DNA of 64,000 nt from Lachnospiraceae bacterium (GCA_015056885.1 SVFL01000006.1:1-64000); one strand, 5' to 3'. Shown: positions 44,203 to 53,230, numbered from the stretch's first letter. Translations and numbers: made by a program. Notes: a model not told the origin generated them from the sequence alone.

Positions 44203-46284
44203 TTATATAGACCGAAAGTCAACCATATTTGCATTTTTGGAAAAATGTTCAGCCAAAAATGCATTCTCAGGCAGGCACAAAGCCGGATCAACGTCTAAAA
44301 GACTATCAACAGCTTCCGATGCAGCCTGCAAAATAGTTGCATCTGTATAAATATCACCAATTTGAAATGCCAAATCTCCACTTTGACGGACACCAAACAA
44401 TTCTCCGGGACCGCGAAGTTTCAAATCCTGCGCCGCAATAAAGAAACCATCATTGGATTTATTTAAAATATCCAGACGTTCCATGGTCTCTTTTTTTTCA
44501 TTGGTACTGATAAAAATGCAATAACTCTGATATTCTCCACGTCCTACACGGCCACGAAGCTGATGGAGCTGGGCAAGTCCGAAGCGCTCTGCATTTTCCA
44601 CCATCATTACCGTTGCATTGGGCACGTTGATTCCTACTTCGATAACCGTGGTTGACACTAATACATCTATGTTATGGTTTGCAAACTCCTCCATAATTCG
44701 GTTTTTGTCAGTCGGATGCATTTTACCATGCAAATATGCAATTTGAATATCAGAAGGAAGGGCTGCTTTCAATTTTCCGGTATATTCAACCACATTTTCC
44801 AAATCATCCCGTTCCCCCTCTTCTACCTGAGGACAAATCACATAAGCCTGTCGGCCGGCGGCAACTTCTTTGGCAATAAATTCATAAGCCTTGGGACGAT
44901 ATGCTGTATTTACCACACAATTTTTAATAGGCAAACGATTAGCAGGTAATTCATCAATTACCGAAATGTGTAAATCACCATACAAAATAATGGCAAGCGT
45001 TCTGGGAATAGGGGTCGCACTCATTACCAGAACATGAGGATGCGCCCCAGTAACGGATTCTACTCCTTCTTCACTCTTGCTAGCAAGGAGCTCTCTTTGG
45101 CGCACACCGAATCGGTGCTGTTCATCCGTCACAACCAAAGCCAGATTACGGTACTGCACTTTGTTTTGAATCAAAGCGTGAGTACCAATAATCAAATTGG
45201 CCTCTCCTGAAGCAATTCTGGCATAAGCATCTCTTTTTTGAGCAGCAGTCATACTTCCTACCAACAAAACCGGTCGAAAAGCTAAATGATATTCTTCTGT
45301 ATATTTTTGTACGCTTTCATAGTGTTGTACTGCAAGCACTTCTGTAGGAGCCATAAGAGCGCCCTGATAACCGTTAGCAGCACACATAAGCAATGCAAGC
45401 AAAGCGATAATTGTTTTACCACTACCTACATCTCCCTGAATCAAACGGTTCATACAGCCACTGCCGGCCATATCCTCTCGCAACTCTCCCCAAACCTTAC
45501 GCTGTGCTTTCGTTAAAGGAAAAGGTAATTGCTCCAGGAAACGTATTGTATCCGCAGTTTCCAACATCGGATAACTGTTTGGAAGATCCTCTGTAAGTTC
45601 TTTGTTTTTACGCAACATCAGCAAAAATCCGAAGAATTCATCAAATACAAGACGTTTTCTGGCATCCTGCATATCATGAAAATTTGCAGGAAAATGAACA
45701 TTTTCCAACGCTTCCCGCGCAGAAAGCAAGCCATATTTTTGTATGATTGATACAGGGTAATATTCCTTCTCAAAGGTATAGAAACTTAACGCCTGCCGGA
45801 CACTCTTTTGTACAGTCTGGTTGGTAAGTCCCTTGGTAAGACCGTATATGGGCATTAATTGACCGCACTGCCTGCGATAGTCATCCAGGCTATAGATTTT
45901 AGGTTGTTCCATAATTTTGGCTACACCACGGGTTTGAATCAATCCTCTAAATACATAATATCCGCCCGGATGCAATGTTTTTTTTAGAAAAGGCATATTA
46001 AAAAAAGTCAGCTGCATAGCGCCGGAATTATCCCGTATATTGACATTTATTATTGTCAGATTACGTACTTTTTTTTGATTAGGGATGCCGGCAACTGATG
46101 CATATATGGCACAAATTTCTCCGGGAGCAGCTTCAGCAATAGGAACTGCAGGCTCGTAAGCTTCATAATCCCTGGGATAGTGAGCCAAAAGATCTCCAAC
46201 AGAGGCAATATTTATTTTAGCAAAAAGCGCTCTCGTCTTCTCTCCGATGCCCTTTATATCCGTAATAGGCGTATTAGAGTTCAT
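44203..46284 (-). CDS. recG: ATP-dependent DNA helicase RecG
   Basis: A 693-residue superfamily 2 helicase that regresses stalled forks and moves branch points. The N-terminal wedge OB fold is followed by Walker A GDVGSGKT in LIQGDVGSGKTIIALLAL, a DEQH box (VVTDEQHRFGVRQR), motif VI-like QLRGRVGRGEYQSYC and the RecG C-terminal helical hairpin. ATG 46284 fits GGAG upstream better than the GTG at 46296. Confidence 0.95.
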   Translation of the reverse strand: MNSNTPITDIKGIGEKTRALFAKINIASVGDLLAHYPRDYEAYEPAVPIAEAAPGEICAIYASVAGIPNQKKVRNLTIINVNIRDNSGAMQLTFFNMPFLKKTLHPGGYYVFRGLIQTRGVAKIMEQPKIYSLDDYRRQCGQLMPIYGLTKGLTNQTVQKSVRQALSFYTFEKEYYPVSIIQKYGLLSAREALENVHFPANFHDMQDARKRLVFDEFFGFLLMLRKNKELTEDLPNSYPMLETADTIRFLEQLPFPLTKAQRKVWGELREDMAGSGCMNRLIQGDVGSGKTIIALLALLMCAANGYQGALMAPTEVLAVQHYESVQKYTEEYHLAFRPVLLVGSMTAAQKRDAYARIASGEANLIIGTHALIQNKVQYRNLALVVTDEQHRFGVRQRELLASKSEEGVESVTGAHPHVLVMSATPIPRTLAIILYGDLHISVIDELPANRLPIKNCVVNTAYRPKAYEFIAKEVAAGRQAYVICPQVEEGERDDLENVVEYTGKLKAALPSDIQIAYLHGKMHPTDKNRIMEEFANHNIDVLVSTTVIEVGINVPNATVMMVENAERFGLAQLHQLRGRVGRGEYQSYCIFISTNEKKETMERLDILNKSNDGFFIAAQDLKLRGPGELFGVRQSGDLAFQIGDIYTDATILQAASEAVDSLLDVDPALCLPENAFLAEHFSKNANMVDFRSI

Positions 46285-46318
46285 AGTCGTACACACTCCG
46301 TTTGACTTGTCTATACTT

Positions 46319-46351
46319 CAAAAGAAGGAGACAAAAATGCCTCCTTCTTAG
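46319..46351 (-). terminator. Hairpin between fakA and recG
   Basis: Arms GAAGGAG and CTCCTTC with a 10-base loop containing a T run, and TTTTG after the stem on the - strand. May reduce read-through into recG. Confidence 0.5.
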
Positions 46352-46372
46352 CTAAATTCACATTATAAATTA

Positions 46373-48076
46373 CTATTCTACAGAAATTACATAGTAATAA
46401 ATAGGCTGTCCGCCTGCCTGAAGTTCGATGTCACAGAAACCAAATTCGCTCTCAAGTTCTGCACGAAGCCCCTCGGCATCTTCTTCACTCACATCGGAAC
46501 CGTAGTAGATACTAATCAACTCGGAATTATCATCTACCATGGCAGCTACCATTTCTTTGGTAACCTGTTTCATATCCTGACCAACTGCCAAAATACCGGA
46601 ATCGCCGATACCCATATAATCATCTTTTTTGATTTCTTTCTCATCAATAACCGTATCACGTACCGCATAGGTCACCTGACCGGTTTTTACTCGCTTGATT
46701 TCTTCCAGCATAGCACTTTCATTATCATCGATGGAAAGTTCAGGAACAAAATTAATCACAGCAGTAATACCCTGAGGAATGGTTTTGGTAGGGATTACCA
46801 GAAGGTTTTTATCTGTCATCAATTCAGCTGCCTGGTTCGCCGCAAGAATAATGTTCTTGTTGTTAGGTAAAATAAAGATATTGTCTGCATTAACCTTTTC
46901 TACAGCATCTAAAATATCAGCTGTACTGGGATTCATGGTCTGTCCGCCTTCGATGATATAATCCACACCGAGACTTCTGAAAATCTCATTTACGCCATCT
47001 CCCACAGATACTGCAATAAAACCAACCTCTTTATGAGGCTGCTCGGCAACAGGCTCTGCAACAGGAGCGGTCGCTGTATTTTCGGCTGCACCATTATTTT
47101 CGGCCATTTTAAACAATTTTTCCTGATGTTCAAGGCGCATATTATCAATCTTCATATTGGACAGAGCACCATACTTAAGCGCCTTTTGAATAGCTAAACC
47201 GGGATCATTGGTGTGAACATGCACTTTTACTACATCATCATCTGCAACACATACAATTGAGTCACCAATAGATTCAAGGAATGCCTTGAAATCCATTTCC
47301 GCTTTGACATTGAAGGTTTTATTCAAAAGTATAATAAATTCTGTACAATAACCAAACTTAATATCTGCATTGGCCTGTGCATCATAAGAACTCATTTTAG
47401 AGTTTGTTTTGCCGGTCTGAGCAGGTGCAGCATTAAGATCAAGATTTACTTCTTTGCCAAGATAAGCATCAAAAGCACCATGCAAAACCTCTACAAGACC
47501 CTGACCACCGGAATCTACAACACCGGCTTGTTTCAATACAGGTAACATCTCAGGAGTCTGACTGAGAACATATTCTGCATGTTCAATCACGGCAGCAAAG
47601 AATGCCTCCATATCTTCTGCACCGTCGTCACATAACTCTCTTGCCTTCTCTGCCGCGCCCTTGGCAACCGTTAAAATGGTACCTTCCTTAGGCTTCATAA
47701 CAGCTTTATAGGCAGTCTCAACCGCTTTGTCAAAAGCATCTGCAAACACAGGAATTGTCAATTGCTCTTGGGTCTTAATAACTTTGGTAAAACCACGGAA
47801 TAACTGTGAAAGAATAACACCGGAGTTACCTCTCGCACCACGAAGGGAACCTGATGAAATCGCTTTACATATTTCTTCCATATTAGCGTCATCGCCCAAA
47901 GCCGCAACTTCTCTTGCAGCAGACATAATTGTCATTGTCATATTCGTTCCGGTATCTCCATCAGGAACCGGAAATACATTCAATTCATTAATCCATTCTT
48001 TTTTAGATTCAAGATTCTTGGCACCGGCTAAGAACATCTTAGAAAGCATCTTAGCATCGATTTGCTGTAAGCTCAC
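46373..48076 (-). CDS. fakA: Fatty acid kinase catalytic subunit FakA (DAK2 plus DegV-like domains)
   Basis: A 567-residue kinase phosphorylating fatty acids held by DegV proteins, feeding phospholipid synthesis. The N-terminal DhaL-type ATP domain has NVFPVPDGDTGTNM and SLRGARGNSGVILSQLFRG, the middle part holds SGGQGLVEVL, and the C-terminal DegV-like domain has TKTIPQGITA. A GTG at 48076 with AAGGAGG eight bases before it is the best start; it lies within the end of asp23, so the two are coupled, as in yloU-yloV of Bacillus. Confidence 0.92.
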   Translation of the reverse strand: MSLQQIDAKMLSKMFLAGAKNLESKKEWINELNVFPVPDGDTGTNMTMTIMSAAREVAALGDDANMEEICKAISSGSLRGARGNSGVILSQLFRGFTKVIKTQEQLTIPVFADAFDKAVETAYKAVMKPKEGTILTVAKGAAEKARELCDDGAEDMEAFFAAVIEHAEYVLSQTPEMLPVLKQAGVVDSGGQGLVEVLHGAFDAYLGKEVNLDLNAAPAQTGKTNSKMSSYDAQANADIKFGYCTEFIILLNKTFNVKAEMDFKAFLESIGDSIVCVADDDVVKVHVHTNDPGLAIQKALKYGALSNMKIDNMRLEHQEKLFKMAENNGAAENTATAPVAEPVAEQPHKEVGFIAVSVGDGVNEIFRSLGVDYIIEGGQTMNPSTADILDAVEKVNADNIFILPNNKNIILAANQAAELMTDKNLLVIPTKTIPQGITAVINFVPELSIDDNESAMLEEIKRVKTGQVTYAVRDTVIDEKEIKKDDYMGIGDSGILAVGQDMKQVTKEMVAAMVDDNSELISIYYGSDVSEEDAEGLRAELESEFGFCDIELQAGGQPIYYYVISVE

Positions 48077-48089
48077 TATCACTTCCTCC

Positions 48090-48449
48090 TTAATCAATCA
48101 CTCTTACACCTTCGACGAAGATATTGATTTTCTTTATTTCAAGACCGGTGAATTCCTCTACCTTATATTTTACATTGGCAATCAGATTGTCAGATACAGC
48201 CATAATGCTCACGCCGTAAGAAACAATCACATGAAAATCCAAAACCAGCTTGTTGTCTTCGATAGAAATATTGATACCTCTTGTAAGGCTGTCCATTTTA
48301 AGCAGACGAACCAAACCGTCTTTAACACTTACTCCGGCCATACCTACAATTCCAAAACATTCAACAGCAACACTGCCTGCATACTGGGCAATTACTTCAT
48401 TGTCAATAATGATGTTTCCCATGTGGGTATTCATTGAAGAACCTTTCAT
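48090..48449 (-). CDS. Asp23/Gls24 family protein, YloU type
   Basis: A 119-residue Asp23-family protein. NEVIAQYAGSVAVECFGIVGMAGVSVKDGL and the C-terminal GLEIKKINIFVEGVRV match the family. The molecular role is not known, but family members help cell envelope homeostasis and the pairing with FakA is widespread in Bacillota. AAGGAGG precedes the ATG. Confidence 0.92.
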   Translation of the reverse strand: MKGSSMNTHMGNIIIDNEVIAQYAGSVAVECFGIVGMAGVSVKDGLVRLLKMDSLTRGINISIEDNKLVLDFHVIVSYGVSIMAVSDNLIANVKYKVEEFTGLEIKKINIFVEGVRVID

Positions 48450-48527
48450 GTTCTACCTCCTTTATTCATAACAATAAAAACCTGCTTCATTTTTATTGTT
48501 GGTACAGAATATACTTAAATCTATTTT

Positions 48528-48556
48528 AACAGTTTTTTATAAAAAAGGGAACTGTT
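48528..48556. other. AT-rich inverted repeat between asp23 and rpmB
   Basis: Arms AACAGTT (48528-48534) and AACTGTT (48550-48556) with further A/T pairing in between, in the 217-base gap that holds the divergent promoters. Operator, hairpin or chance. Confidence 0.3.
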
Positions 48557-48598
48557 TATATGAAAATTTTATTATGAAAAAAATATTTTAAATTTTAC

Positions 48599-48627
48599 TT
48601 GCTTTTATTTGATATTTCTGTTAATAT
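48599..48627 (+). promoter_or_regulatory. rpmB promoter
   Basis: TTGCTT (48599-48604), 17-base spacer, TAATAT (48622-48627), 40 bases before the rpmB start codon. Confidence 0.6.
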
Positions 48628-48666
48628 ATCAATGTTGTGAATCTAACATGTTTAGGAGGTGTCAAG

Positions 48667-48852
48667 ATGGCTAAGTGTGATGTTTGTGGTAAAGGCGTTC
48701 ATTTTGGTAATAACGTAAGCCATTCTCATAGAAGAAGCAACGCGATTTGGAACTCTAACGTTAAACGCGTAAAATGCAAGGTAAACGGCGCAGCAAAGAG
48801 AATGCATGTGTGCACCAGCTGCTTAAAGTCCGGTAAAGTTGAGCGTGCTTAG
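48667..48852 (+). CDS. rpmB: 50S ribosomal protein L28
   Basis: A 61-residue ribosomal protein. MAKCDVCGKGVHFGNNVSHSHRRSNAIW and a second pair of Cys in CTSCL are typical of the zinc-binding L28 form (four Cys). ATG 48667 with AGGAGG upstream is the start. Single gene with its own terminator; adjacency to asp23-fakA (divergent) is a known Bacillota arrangement. Confidence 0.97.
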   Translation: MAKCDVCGKGVHFGNNVSHSHRRSNAIWNSNVKRVKCKVNGAAKRMHVCTSCLKSGKVERA

Positions 48853-48878
48853 ATTTTAATTACTTAAACAGACAAATC

Positions 48879-48908
48879 GGCTCCGACATTTCGTCGGAGC
48901 CATTTTTC
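48879..48908 (+). terminator. Intrinsic terminator after rpmB
   Basis: Arms GGCTCCGAC and GTCGGAGCC with a 5-base loop, then ATTTTT. Strong. Confidence 0.88.
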
Positions 48909-48935
48909 GTTACTTTATCTTCGGTATAAATTATA

Positions 48936-49463
48936 CTAAGCCTCTTCTCTTCTACGACGTGCAAATTCCCTATTAATCATTTGCACCAGTTCTTCATCTC
49001 CCGCTATGTTGTCGGGATGATATATTTTAATCAAATCTTTATATCTTTTTCTGAGAGCCAAAGGATTGGTTGCATTCCTAAACAATACTTCCACAATAGA
49101 ACTGTCGCCATAATAGTCCATACGATTTGCCTGTACTTCGCGCTCAATTTCAAAATTTCTGCGTTCCTGCGCCAATCGACGACGATCATCCTCTAATTGC
49201 TTAAAACCATTTTGAAGAATTTCCATCTTTTTGTCAAAAAACAGACTTTCTTCTTTGAGACGTTTGCGCTCCATGACACTTTTGCGATTAAGTGTATTCA
49301 TTTCATTCATAAAAGAAGCACGTTCCTTGAGAAATTTATCCTTTGTATCTTCTAATTCCTGACGCTCCTTTTCCAGGCGCATTTGTTCCTTAAAAAGCCA
49401 AAGCTTGGCCTCTTTTAAGTCATCTGTACTCTCAGCATTTATGATTTCTTCCCAATCAATCAT
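48936..49463 (-). CDS. Coiled-coil protein with C-terminal J-domain
   Basis: A 175-residue protein. Residues 20-120 are almost all charged coiled coil (ERQELEDTKDKFLKERASF, DDRRRLAQERRNFEIEREV), and residues 125-170 resemble a J-domain with the HPD tripeptide in KDLIKIYHPDNIAGDE. J-domains stimulate DnaK, but here it is placed at the C-terminus and no zinc finger or substrate domain follows. A DnaK co-chaperone role is likely but the client is unknown. GAGG stands before the ATG. Confidence 0.75.
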   Translation of the reverse strand: MIDWEEIINAESTDDLKEAKLWLFKEQMRLEKERQELEDTKDKFLKERASFMNEMNTLNRKSVMERKRLKEESLFFDKKMEILQNGFKQLEDDRRRLAQERRNFEIEREVQANRMDYYGDSSIVEVLFRNATNPLALRKRYKDLIKIYHPDNIAGDEELVQMINREFARRRREEA

Positions 49464-49475
49464 TTAAAATACCTC

Positions 49476-49616
49476 TTAGTCACCGCAAAGACAGTTATAG
49501 CCAACAAAAAGCAATAACATCACAATAATCAGCCCCACCAGACGGTTGTTCGTGATTATCATCAAAAGCATACCCAAAGCAATCAGACAAGAGGCCAGAC
49601 CAATGAGTTTCTTCAT
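49476..49616 (-). CDS. 46-residue two-segment membrane protein
   Basis: A short frame in good context: ATG at 49616, two hydrophobic segments (about 3-21 and 25-42) with a polar turn TNNR, and stop at 49476. The sequence begins MKKLIGLASCLIALGMLL and ends VGYNCLCGD. Its hydrophobic pattern with the polar turn strongly suggests a real small membrane protein. It lies 12 bases upstream of the coiled-coil J-domain gene in the same direction. Function unknown. Confidence 0.6.
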   Translation of the reverse strand: MKKLIGLASCLIALGMLLMIITNNRLVGLIIVMLLLFVGYNCLCGD

Positions 49617-49698
49617 GAAATACAATGCCTGCCTGTAAAAATCCTTGCATTAGTATATGCCATTACCCTAATAAAATTGACAAATAAAATCTATAAAA

Positions 49699-50109
49699 CT
49701 ATGCTTCCGGAAAAGCAATGTCAACAACTTCTTCATCGCTCATAAGTTCAGGTTCTTTCTCTTTGGGCTGTGTAAATTTATCAACCAAATCGGGCACCAT
49801 ATCAAGAATCTTAGTAACCGTATCCTGATTTTTAATATTAACAAGTTTTACACTTCCGTCTTTGATTACAAGCACGGCACTGGGAGTCATTTTACCGCCA
49901 AGGCCACCTGCTCCGGAGGCAGAACCCTTTTGGCTATTATTGCCGGCGCCTGCACCAACACCGAAAGCAACGTCAACCAAAGGCAAAATAATAGTATCAC
50001 CAACAGTAGTTGCTTCGCCTACAACAGTTTTGGCTGAAAGGACACTGTTCATGCCTTTCAAAAGAGATTCAACTACGCCCTGAAAATCATTCTGATTATT
50101 GTTTGTCAT
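49699..50109 (-). CDS. GerW family sporulation protein (YtfJ-like)
   Basis: A 136-residue protein with the GerW/YtfJ signature: FQGVVESLLKGMNSVLSAKTVVGE, then a Gly-rich loop (GVGAGAGNNSQKGSASGAGGLGG) and a basic/hydrophobic segment SAVLVIKDGSVKLVNI. YtfJ is needed for normal spore germination in Bacillus. GGAGAAA precedes the ATG. The upstream gene encodes a DUF2953 protein, the usual neighbour. Confidence 0.9.
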   Translation of the reverse strand: MTNNNQNDFQGVVESLLKGMNSVLSAKTVVGEATTVGDTIILPLVDVAFGVGAGAGNNSQKGSASGAGGLGGKMTPSAVLVIKDGSVKLVNIKNQDTVTKILDMVPDLVDKFTQPKEKEPELMSDEEVVDIAFPEA

Positions 50110-50152
50110 ATTTTCTCCATTTCCGCGTATACAATACGCTTTGTTTTATGTT

Positions 50153-51139
50153 CTAATTTGGTTTCCTGTTTAATTTATCACGAAGTTCCCACAATCTCTT
50201 ATCCTTCACAATCATTAAGACATTCCAAAGAACCTTAAATACCGTGGTATGTCCTGCCGCATACAAATCGCCTTCAAAAATCTCCTGTTCAAAATCCGGT
50301 GTAAATATTACATGTTTACCAAGATGCGGGCTTGAAATTCCATAAATCGCACACACATAACCGGTGATATCTGGAGATGATGCCCCAAAGAAAATATTTG
50401 CCCTAAGTTTGCGCGGGCGAAAACTTTTCAAAATTTTCCCCAATCGTTTCGCCGCATGCTTTAGCAATTCTTTTGTATCTTCTTCTTCAAAAATTCCTTT
50501 ATAGTATGCTATGTTTTCTTTGATTTCTCTTAATTTGGCAGATATATTTTTTATTCTATCACAGAACTTCTGTATTGTGTACTGTATTTTCTCAAATAAA
50601 TTTTTGTTTTGCGAAGAAGTCGCTTCCTCTCCTTCCAAACCATTTGTTACATCCGATAAATCTTGTTTTTTTGTAACCGTTTGCCGCGAAACATCTCTTC
50701 CATTGTCAGGAGCAGGTGTTGTTTTTGGGGGATTTATTTCGGATTTTACAGTATTCTTTTTAGGCGAATCTGTCTTGTCGGTTTCAAAATCTTCATCTCT
50801 TAAGTCCGCATCAGAAGACATTTCCGTGTCGGCTCCGGAATCATATAAAGTAAAAAACAAAAACTTTGCCTTGAGCACTCCCGGCTCAGGATATTTGTAC
50901 CCGGCTCTTAACAAACCAAAAAGCCACCATACTTTTAAATCTGCAAAAACAAGCTTTTGGGGCGTAGCATTTTCAGGCTGTCCGGAACCCTCATCTGTTG
51001 AAGCAGCTTTTTTTTCTGCTTTGATGCGATAACATACCGGAAAAAATAAAACCAACAGCAAAATAACCAGCAGTATGCTCAACAGCACCAGTAGTATGAT
51101 TCCCAGAATGCCGAGAATTTTTAGAATTATACTTAGCAT
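50153..51139 (-). CDS. DUF2953 domain-containing membrane protein
   Basis: A 328-residue protein with an N-terminal membrane segment (ILGILGIILLVLLSILLVILLLVLFFPV), a variable Asp/Glu/Lys-rich central part (about 105-185) and a conserved C-terminal DUF2953 region (FRPRKLRANIFFGASSPDITGYVCAIYG). DUF2953 genes commonly precede ytfJ/gerW, as here. Function unknown, possibly sporulation-related. Its start overlaps the end of the upstream gene. Confidence 0.87.
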   Translation of the reverse strand: MLSIILKILGILGIILLVLLSILLVILLLVLFFPVCYRIKAEKKAASTDEGSGQPENATPQKLVFADLKVWWLFGLLRAGYKYPEPGVLKAKFLFFTLYDSGADTEMSSDADLRDEDFETDKTDSPKKNTVKSEINPPKTTPAPDNGRDVSRQTVTKKQDLSDVTNGLEGEEATSSQNKNLFEKIQYTIQKFCDRIKNISAKLREIKENIAYYKGIFEEEDTKELLKHAAKRLGKILKSFRPRKLRANIFFGASSPDITGYVCAIYGISSPHLGKHVIFTPDFEQEIFEGDLYAAGHTTVFKVLWNVLMIVKDKRLWELRDKLNRKPN

Positions 51140-51456
51140 ATCAGGTACTCCTTCAACCTGCAGTCACCACGTGTATTTATACATTCCTGTGTTATTTTGG
51201 TTACAAGATTCAAGGCATCATTATAATCCTTGGCAATACCAATGATTTCTACCGGATGTTTAGCATAATAAGGCTGAGCCAGCTGTTTTGCATCAAAAAA
51301 CTCTAGTTGATCAGAATCATTAGTTGCAAAAGTAAGTACATAAACACCTGCAAACAGCGGCTTTTTTTCCAACATCCTTTTTATTTTGCCCTTTTTTTGA
51401 TCTTTCATGCCTTCGCCAAAATATAGTTTGGAATAAAAAGTCACCTTCTTGGTCAT
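51133..51456 (-). CDS. Conserved small protein of unknown function
   Basis: A 107-residue soluble, basic protein with no membrane segment. Sequence such as KKPLFAGVYVLTFATNDSDQLEFFDAKQLAQPYYAKHPVEIIGIAKDYNDALNLV suggests a compact alpha/beta fold. I do not recognise the family. It is the first gene of a run followed by DUF2953 and gerW genes, overlapping the former by 7 bases, so it may be linked to sporulation. Confidence 0.65.
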   Translation of the reverse strand: MTKKVTFYSKLYFGEGMKDQKKGKIKRMLEKKPLFAGVYVLTFATNDSDQLEFFDAKQLAQPYYAKHPVEIIGIAKDYNDALNLVTKITQECINTRGDCRLKEYLIC

Positions 51457-51553
51457 TTTCGTGTCCTCAAACCGAATAAAGTAAAATGCATAAAGATAAA
51501 ATCATAAACAGTATACCACACATTCTACATAAAAACAATTTAATAAAATTTAT

Positions 51554-51581
51554 TTGACATATTGGACAGATAATTTATAAT
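51554..51581 (+). promoter_or_regulatory. Promoter of the HD-GYP-type gene
   Basis: TTGACA (51554-51559), 16-base spacer, TATAAT (51576-51581), both hexamers perfect. About 56 bases before the start codon. Confidence 0.8.
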
Positions 51582-51637
51582 TAAATAAGATTATACGTTT
51601 CAAGAGACTATAAAAGATTACAAAAGGAGGATGACGG

Positions 51638-52690
51638 GTGAAGGTTGTTGCGGTAATGGCGTTAACGCCCGGAATGATTCTTGGCGAAGATGTAGTTTTT
51701 CAAAACAAGGTTATATTTTCTGCCGGAACAAAGCTTGATAAACTCAAAATCGATAAATTAAGCCACTATTCTATTATGTGCGCAACGGTAATGGAAGATG
51801 TGGATTTTGCATCTACTCACTATGAAAAAATTCGTTTTGACGAGAAGTTCAAGCAGTTTGAAAAGGATTATTACAATGGTCTTAATCAATACAAAACACT
51901 GATGTATTCCCTCCTTCAACAGGGCATACAGGTTCCTGACGACGCACTTTTACAGATTTATGAAGACATTTATGCGAACATTCCTTCCGGGGCCATTCTT
52001 TTAGATTTTCTCTATAACATGATGCCTAACGAGGATGAATTGACCTTCAGTCATTGTTTAAACTCTGCTCTTCTTGCAGGAGCCATTGCCGATTGGCTTT
52101 CCATGAATGAGAACGATAAGAAAATCTTTATTCTCTGCGGATTTTACTATGACATCGGCAAACTTCAGTTGCCATATGATTTATTGTGGAAATCCGGAAA
52201 ACTCACTGCTGAGGAATTTCGGATTGTACAGACACATCCCGTTGTGGGCTATGCTTTTGTGCGAAATCTAAATTTAAACAATCATATTAAAAATGCGGTT
52301 ATCATGCACCACGAGCGCTTAGACGGCAGTGGATATCCCTATCATATGCAGGGCGAAAAAATCGATGTTTTTGCAAGATATATTGCTATTGTAGATGCAT
52401 ATATTGCAATGGCTTCTCCCAGAAGCTATCGTAATGCATTTACTCCTCTACAGATTTTAGGGAATTTCGAAACGGATTTATCTAAATTTGATGTAGAACT
52501 CTTGATGCCTGTAATGAAGAAAATTGCCGATGCCCAGATTGGTACAAGAGTTCAGACCAATGATGATAAGATTTGGGAGGTATTAATTATTCATCCAAAC
52601 AAACTCTCCCGTCCCATCCTTAAGAATGACAACAATGAAATTATGGATATGATGCAACATCCGGAATTGGAAATCGTTAAAATGATGTAA
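51638..52690 (+). CDS. HD-GYP-like domain protein with altered catalytic residues
   Basis: A 350-residue single-domain protein with an N-terminal leader region (1-130) and an HD-GYP-type domain (about 140-300). Intact parts are FSHCLNSALLAGA, HPVVGYAFVR and HHERLDGSGYP. The paired HD motif reads YYDIGK instead of HDIGK, and the later DAYDALTS-type motif reads DAYIAMASP, so two positions that usually bind metal are lost. Cyclic di-GMP hydrolysis is therefore doubtful; a sensor or scaffold role is possible. GTG start with AAAGGAGG and a perfect promoter. Confidence 0.85.
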   Translation: MKVVAVMALTPGMILGEDVVFQNKVIFSAGTKLDKLKIDKLSHYSIMCATVMEDVDFASTHYEKIRFDEKFKQFEKDYYNGLNQYKTLMYSLLQQGIQVPDDALLQIYEDIYANIPSGAILLDFLYNMMPNEDELTFSHCLNSALLAGAIADWLSMNENDKKIFILCGFYYDIGKLQLPYDLLWKSGKLTAEEFRIVQTHPVVGYAFVRNLNLNNHIKNAVIMHHERLDGSGYPYHMQGEKIDVFARYIAIVDAYIAMASPRSYRNAFTPLQILGNFETDLSKFDVELLMPVMKKIADAQIGTRVQTNDDKIWEVLIIHPNKLSRPILKNDNNEIMDMMQHPELEIVKMM

Positions 52691-52715
52691 TATTCAAACC
52701 ATAAACTATGTAAGC

Positions 52716-52770
52716 AAAAGGACAATTTAAGCGCTCTCCATTGAGGGCAATGCTTAAACTGTCCTTTTTG
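52716..52770. terminator. Bidirectional terminator
   Basis: Long arms AAAAGGACAATTTAAGC and GCTTAAACTGTCCTTTT with one mismatch and a loop of about 20 bases, T runs on both strands. Serves the convergent HD-GYP and NUDIX genes. Confidence 0.82.
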
Positions 52771-52777
52771 ATTAAAA

Positions 52778-53230
52778 TTAATTTGCATTAAAATTATTCT
52801 TGCGATTGTTTTTTCTTATTTCCTGATATTCGCTGTAAGCACGCTCTAAAATCTGTCGCTCATTTGCAAATTTCAGCAAATGCCATGCTTCATGATATTT
52901 ATAATATCCGGAATCTACAAAAAATTCTTCTTTTTGAGGTCGGCTGTAATAGTTCTCGGAAGTCATAAGATACCAATGCACTTCCTTTTCAACAGTATCA
53001 TCGGGTGCTACAAAGGAATAATTACTTTTTCCTACATAGTTCACGATGGAGGCCTTAACACCGGTCTCTTCATAAACCTCACGCAATGCGGTTTCTTCAT
53101 GTGTCTCTCCCGGCTCAACAGTTCCCTTAGGTAATACCCATCCATCATATTTATTTTTGTAGTTCTTATATAGAAGTAAAATCTTTCCTCGAAAGATGAC
53201 AACTCCACCACAACTTACTGCTTCTATCAT
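52778..53230 (-). CDS. NUDIX hydrolase
   Basis: A 150-residue NUDIX protein; the box is GTVEPGETHEETALREVYEETG. It starts IEAVSCGGVVIFRGKILLLYKNY. Similar to diadenosine polyphosphate or nucleotide hydrolases; the substrate is unknown. It ends the run zapA-U32-ftsW-pbp2 and lies 12 bases after the pbp2 stop codon. Confidence 0.85.
   Translation of the reverse strand: MIEAVSCGGVVIFRGKILLLYKNYKNKYDGWVLPKGTVEPGETHEETALREVYEETGVKASIVNYVGKSNYSFVAPDDTVEKEVHWYLMTSENYYSRPQKEEFFVDSGYYKYHEAWHLLKFANERQILERAYSEYQEIRKNNRKNNFNAN

Noticed and set aside
47727-48437. 236-codon + strand frame
   Set aside because: Antisense to the fakA and asp23 genes, whose products are recognisable; no ribosome binding site.
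50511-51032. 173-codon + strand frame
   Set aside because: Shadow of the variable, low-complexity part of the DUF2953 gene.
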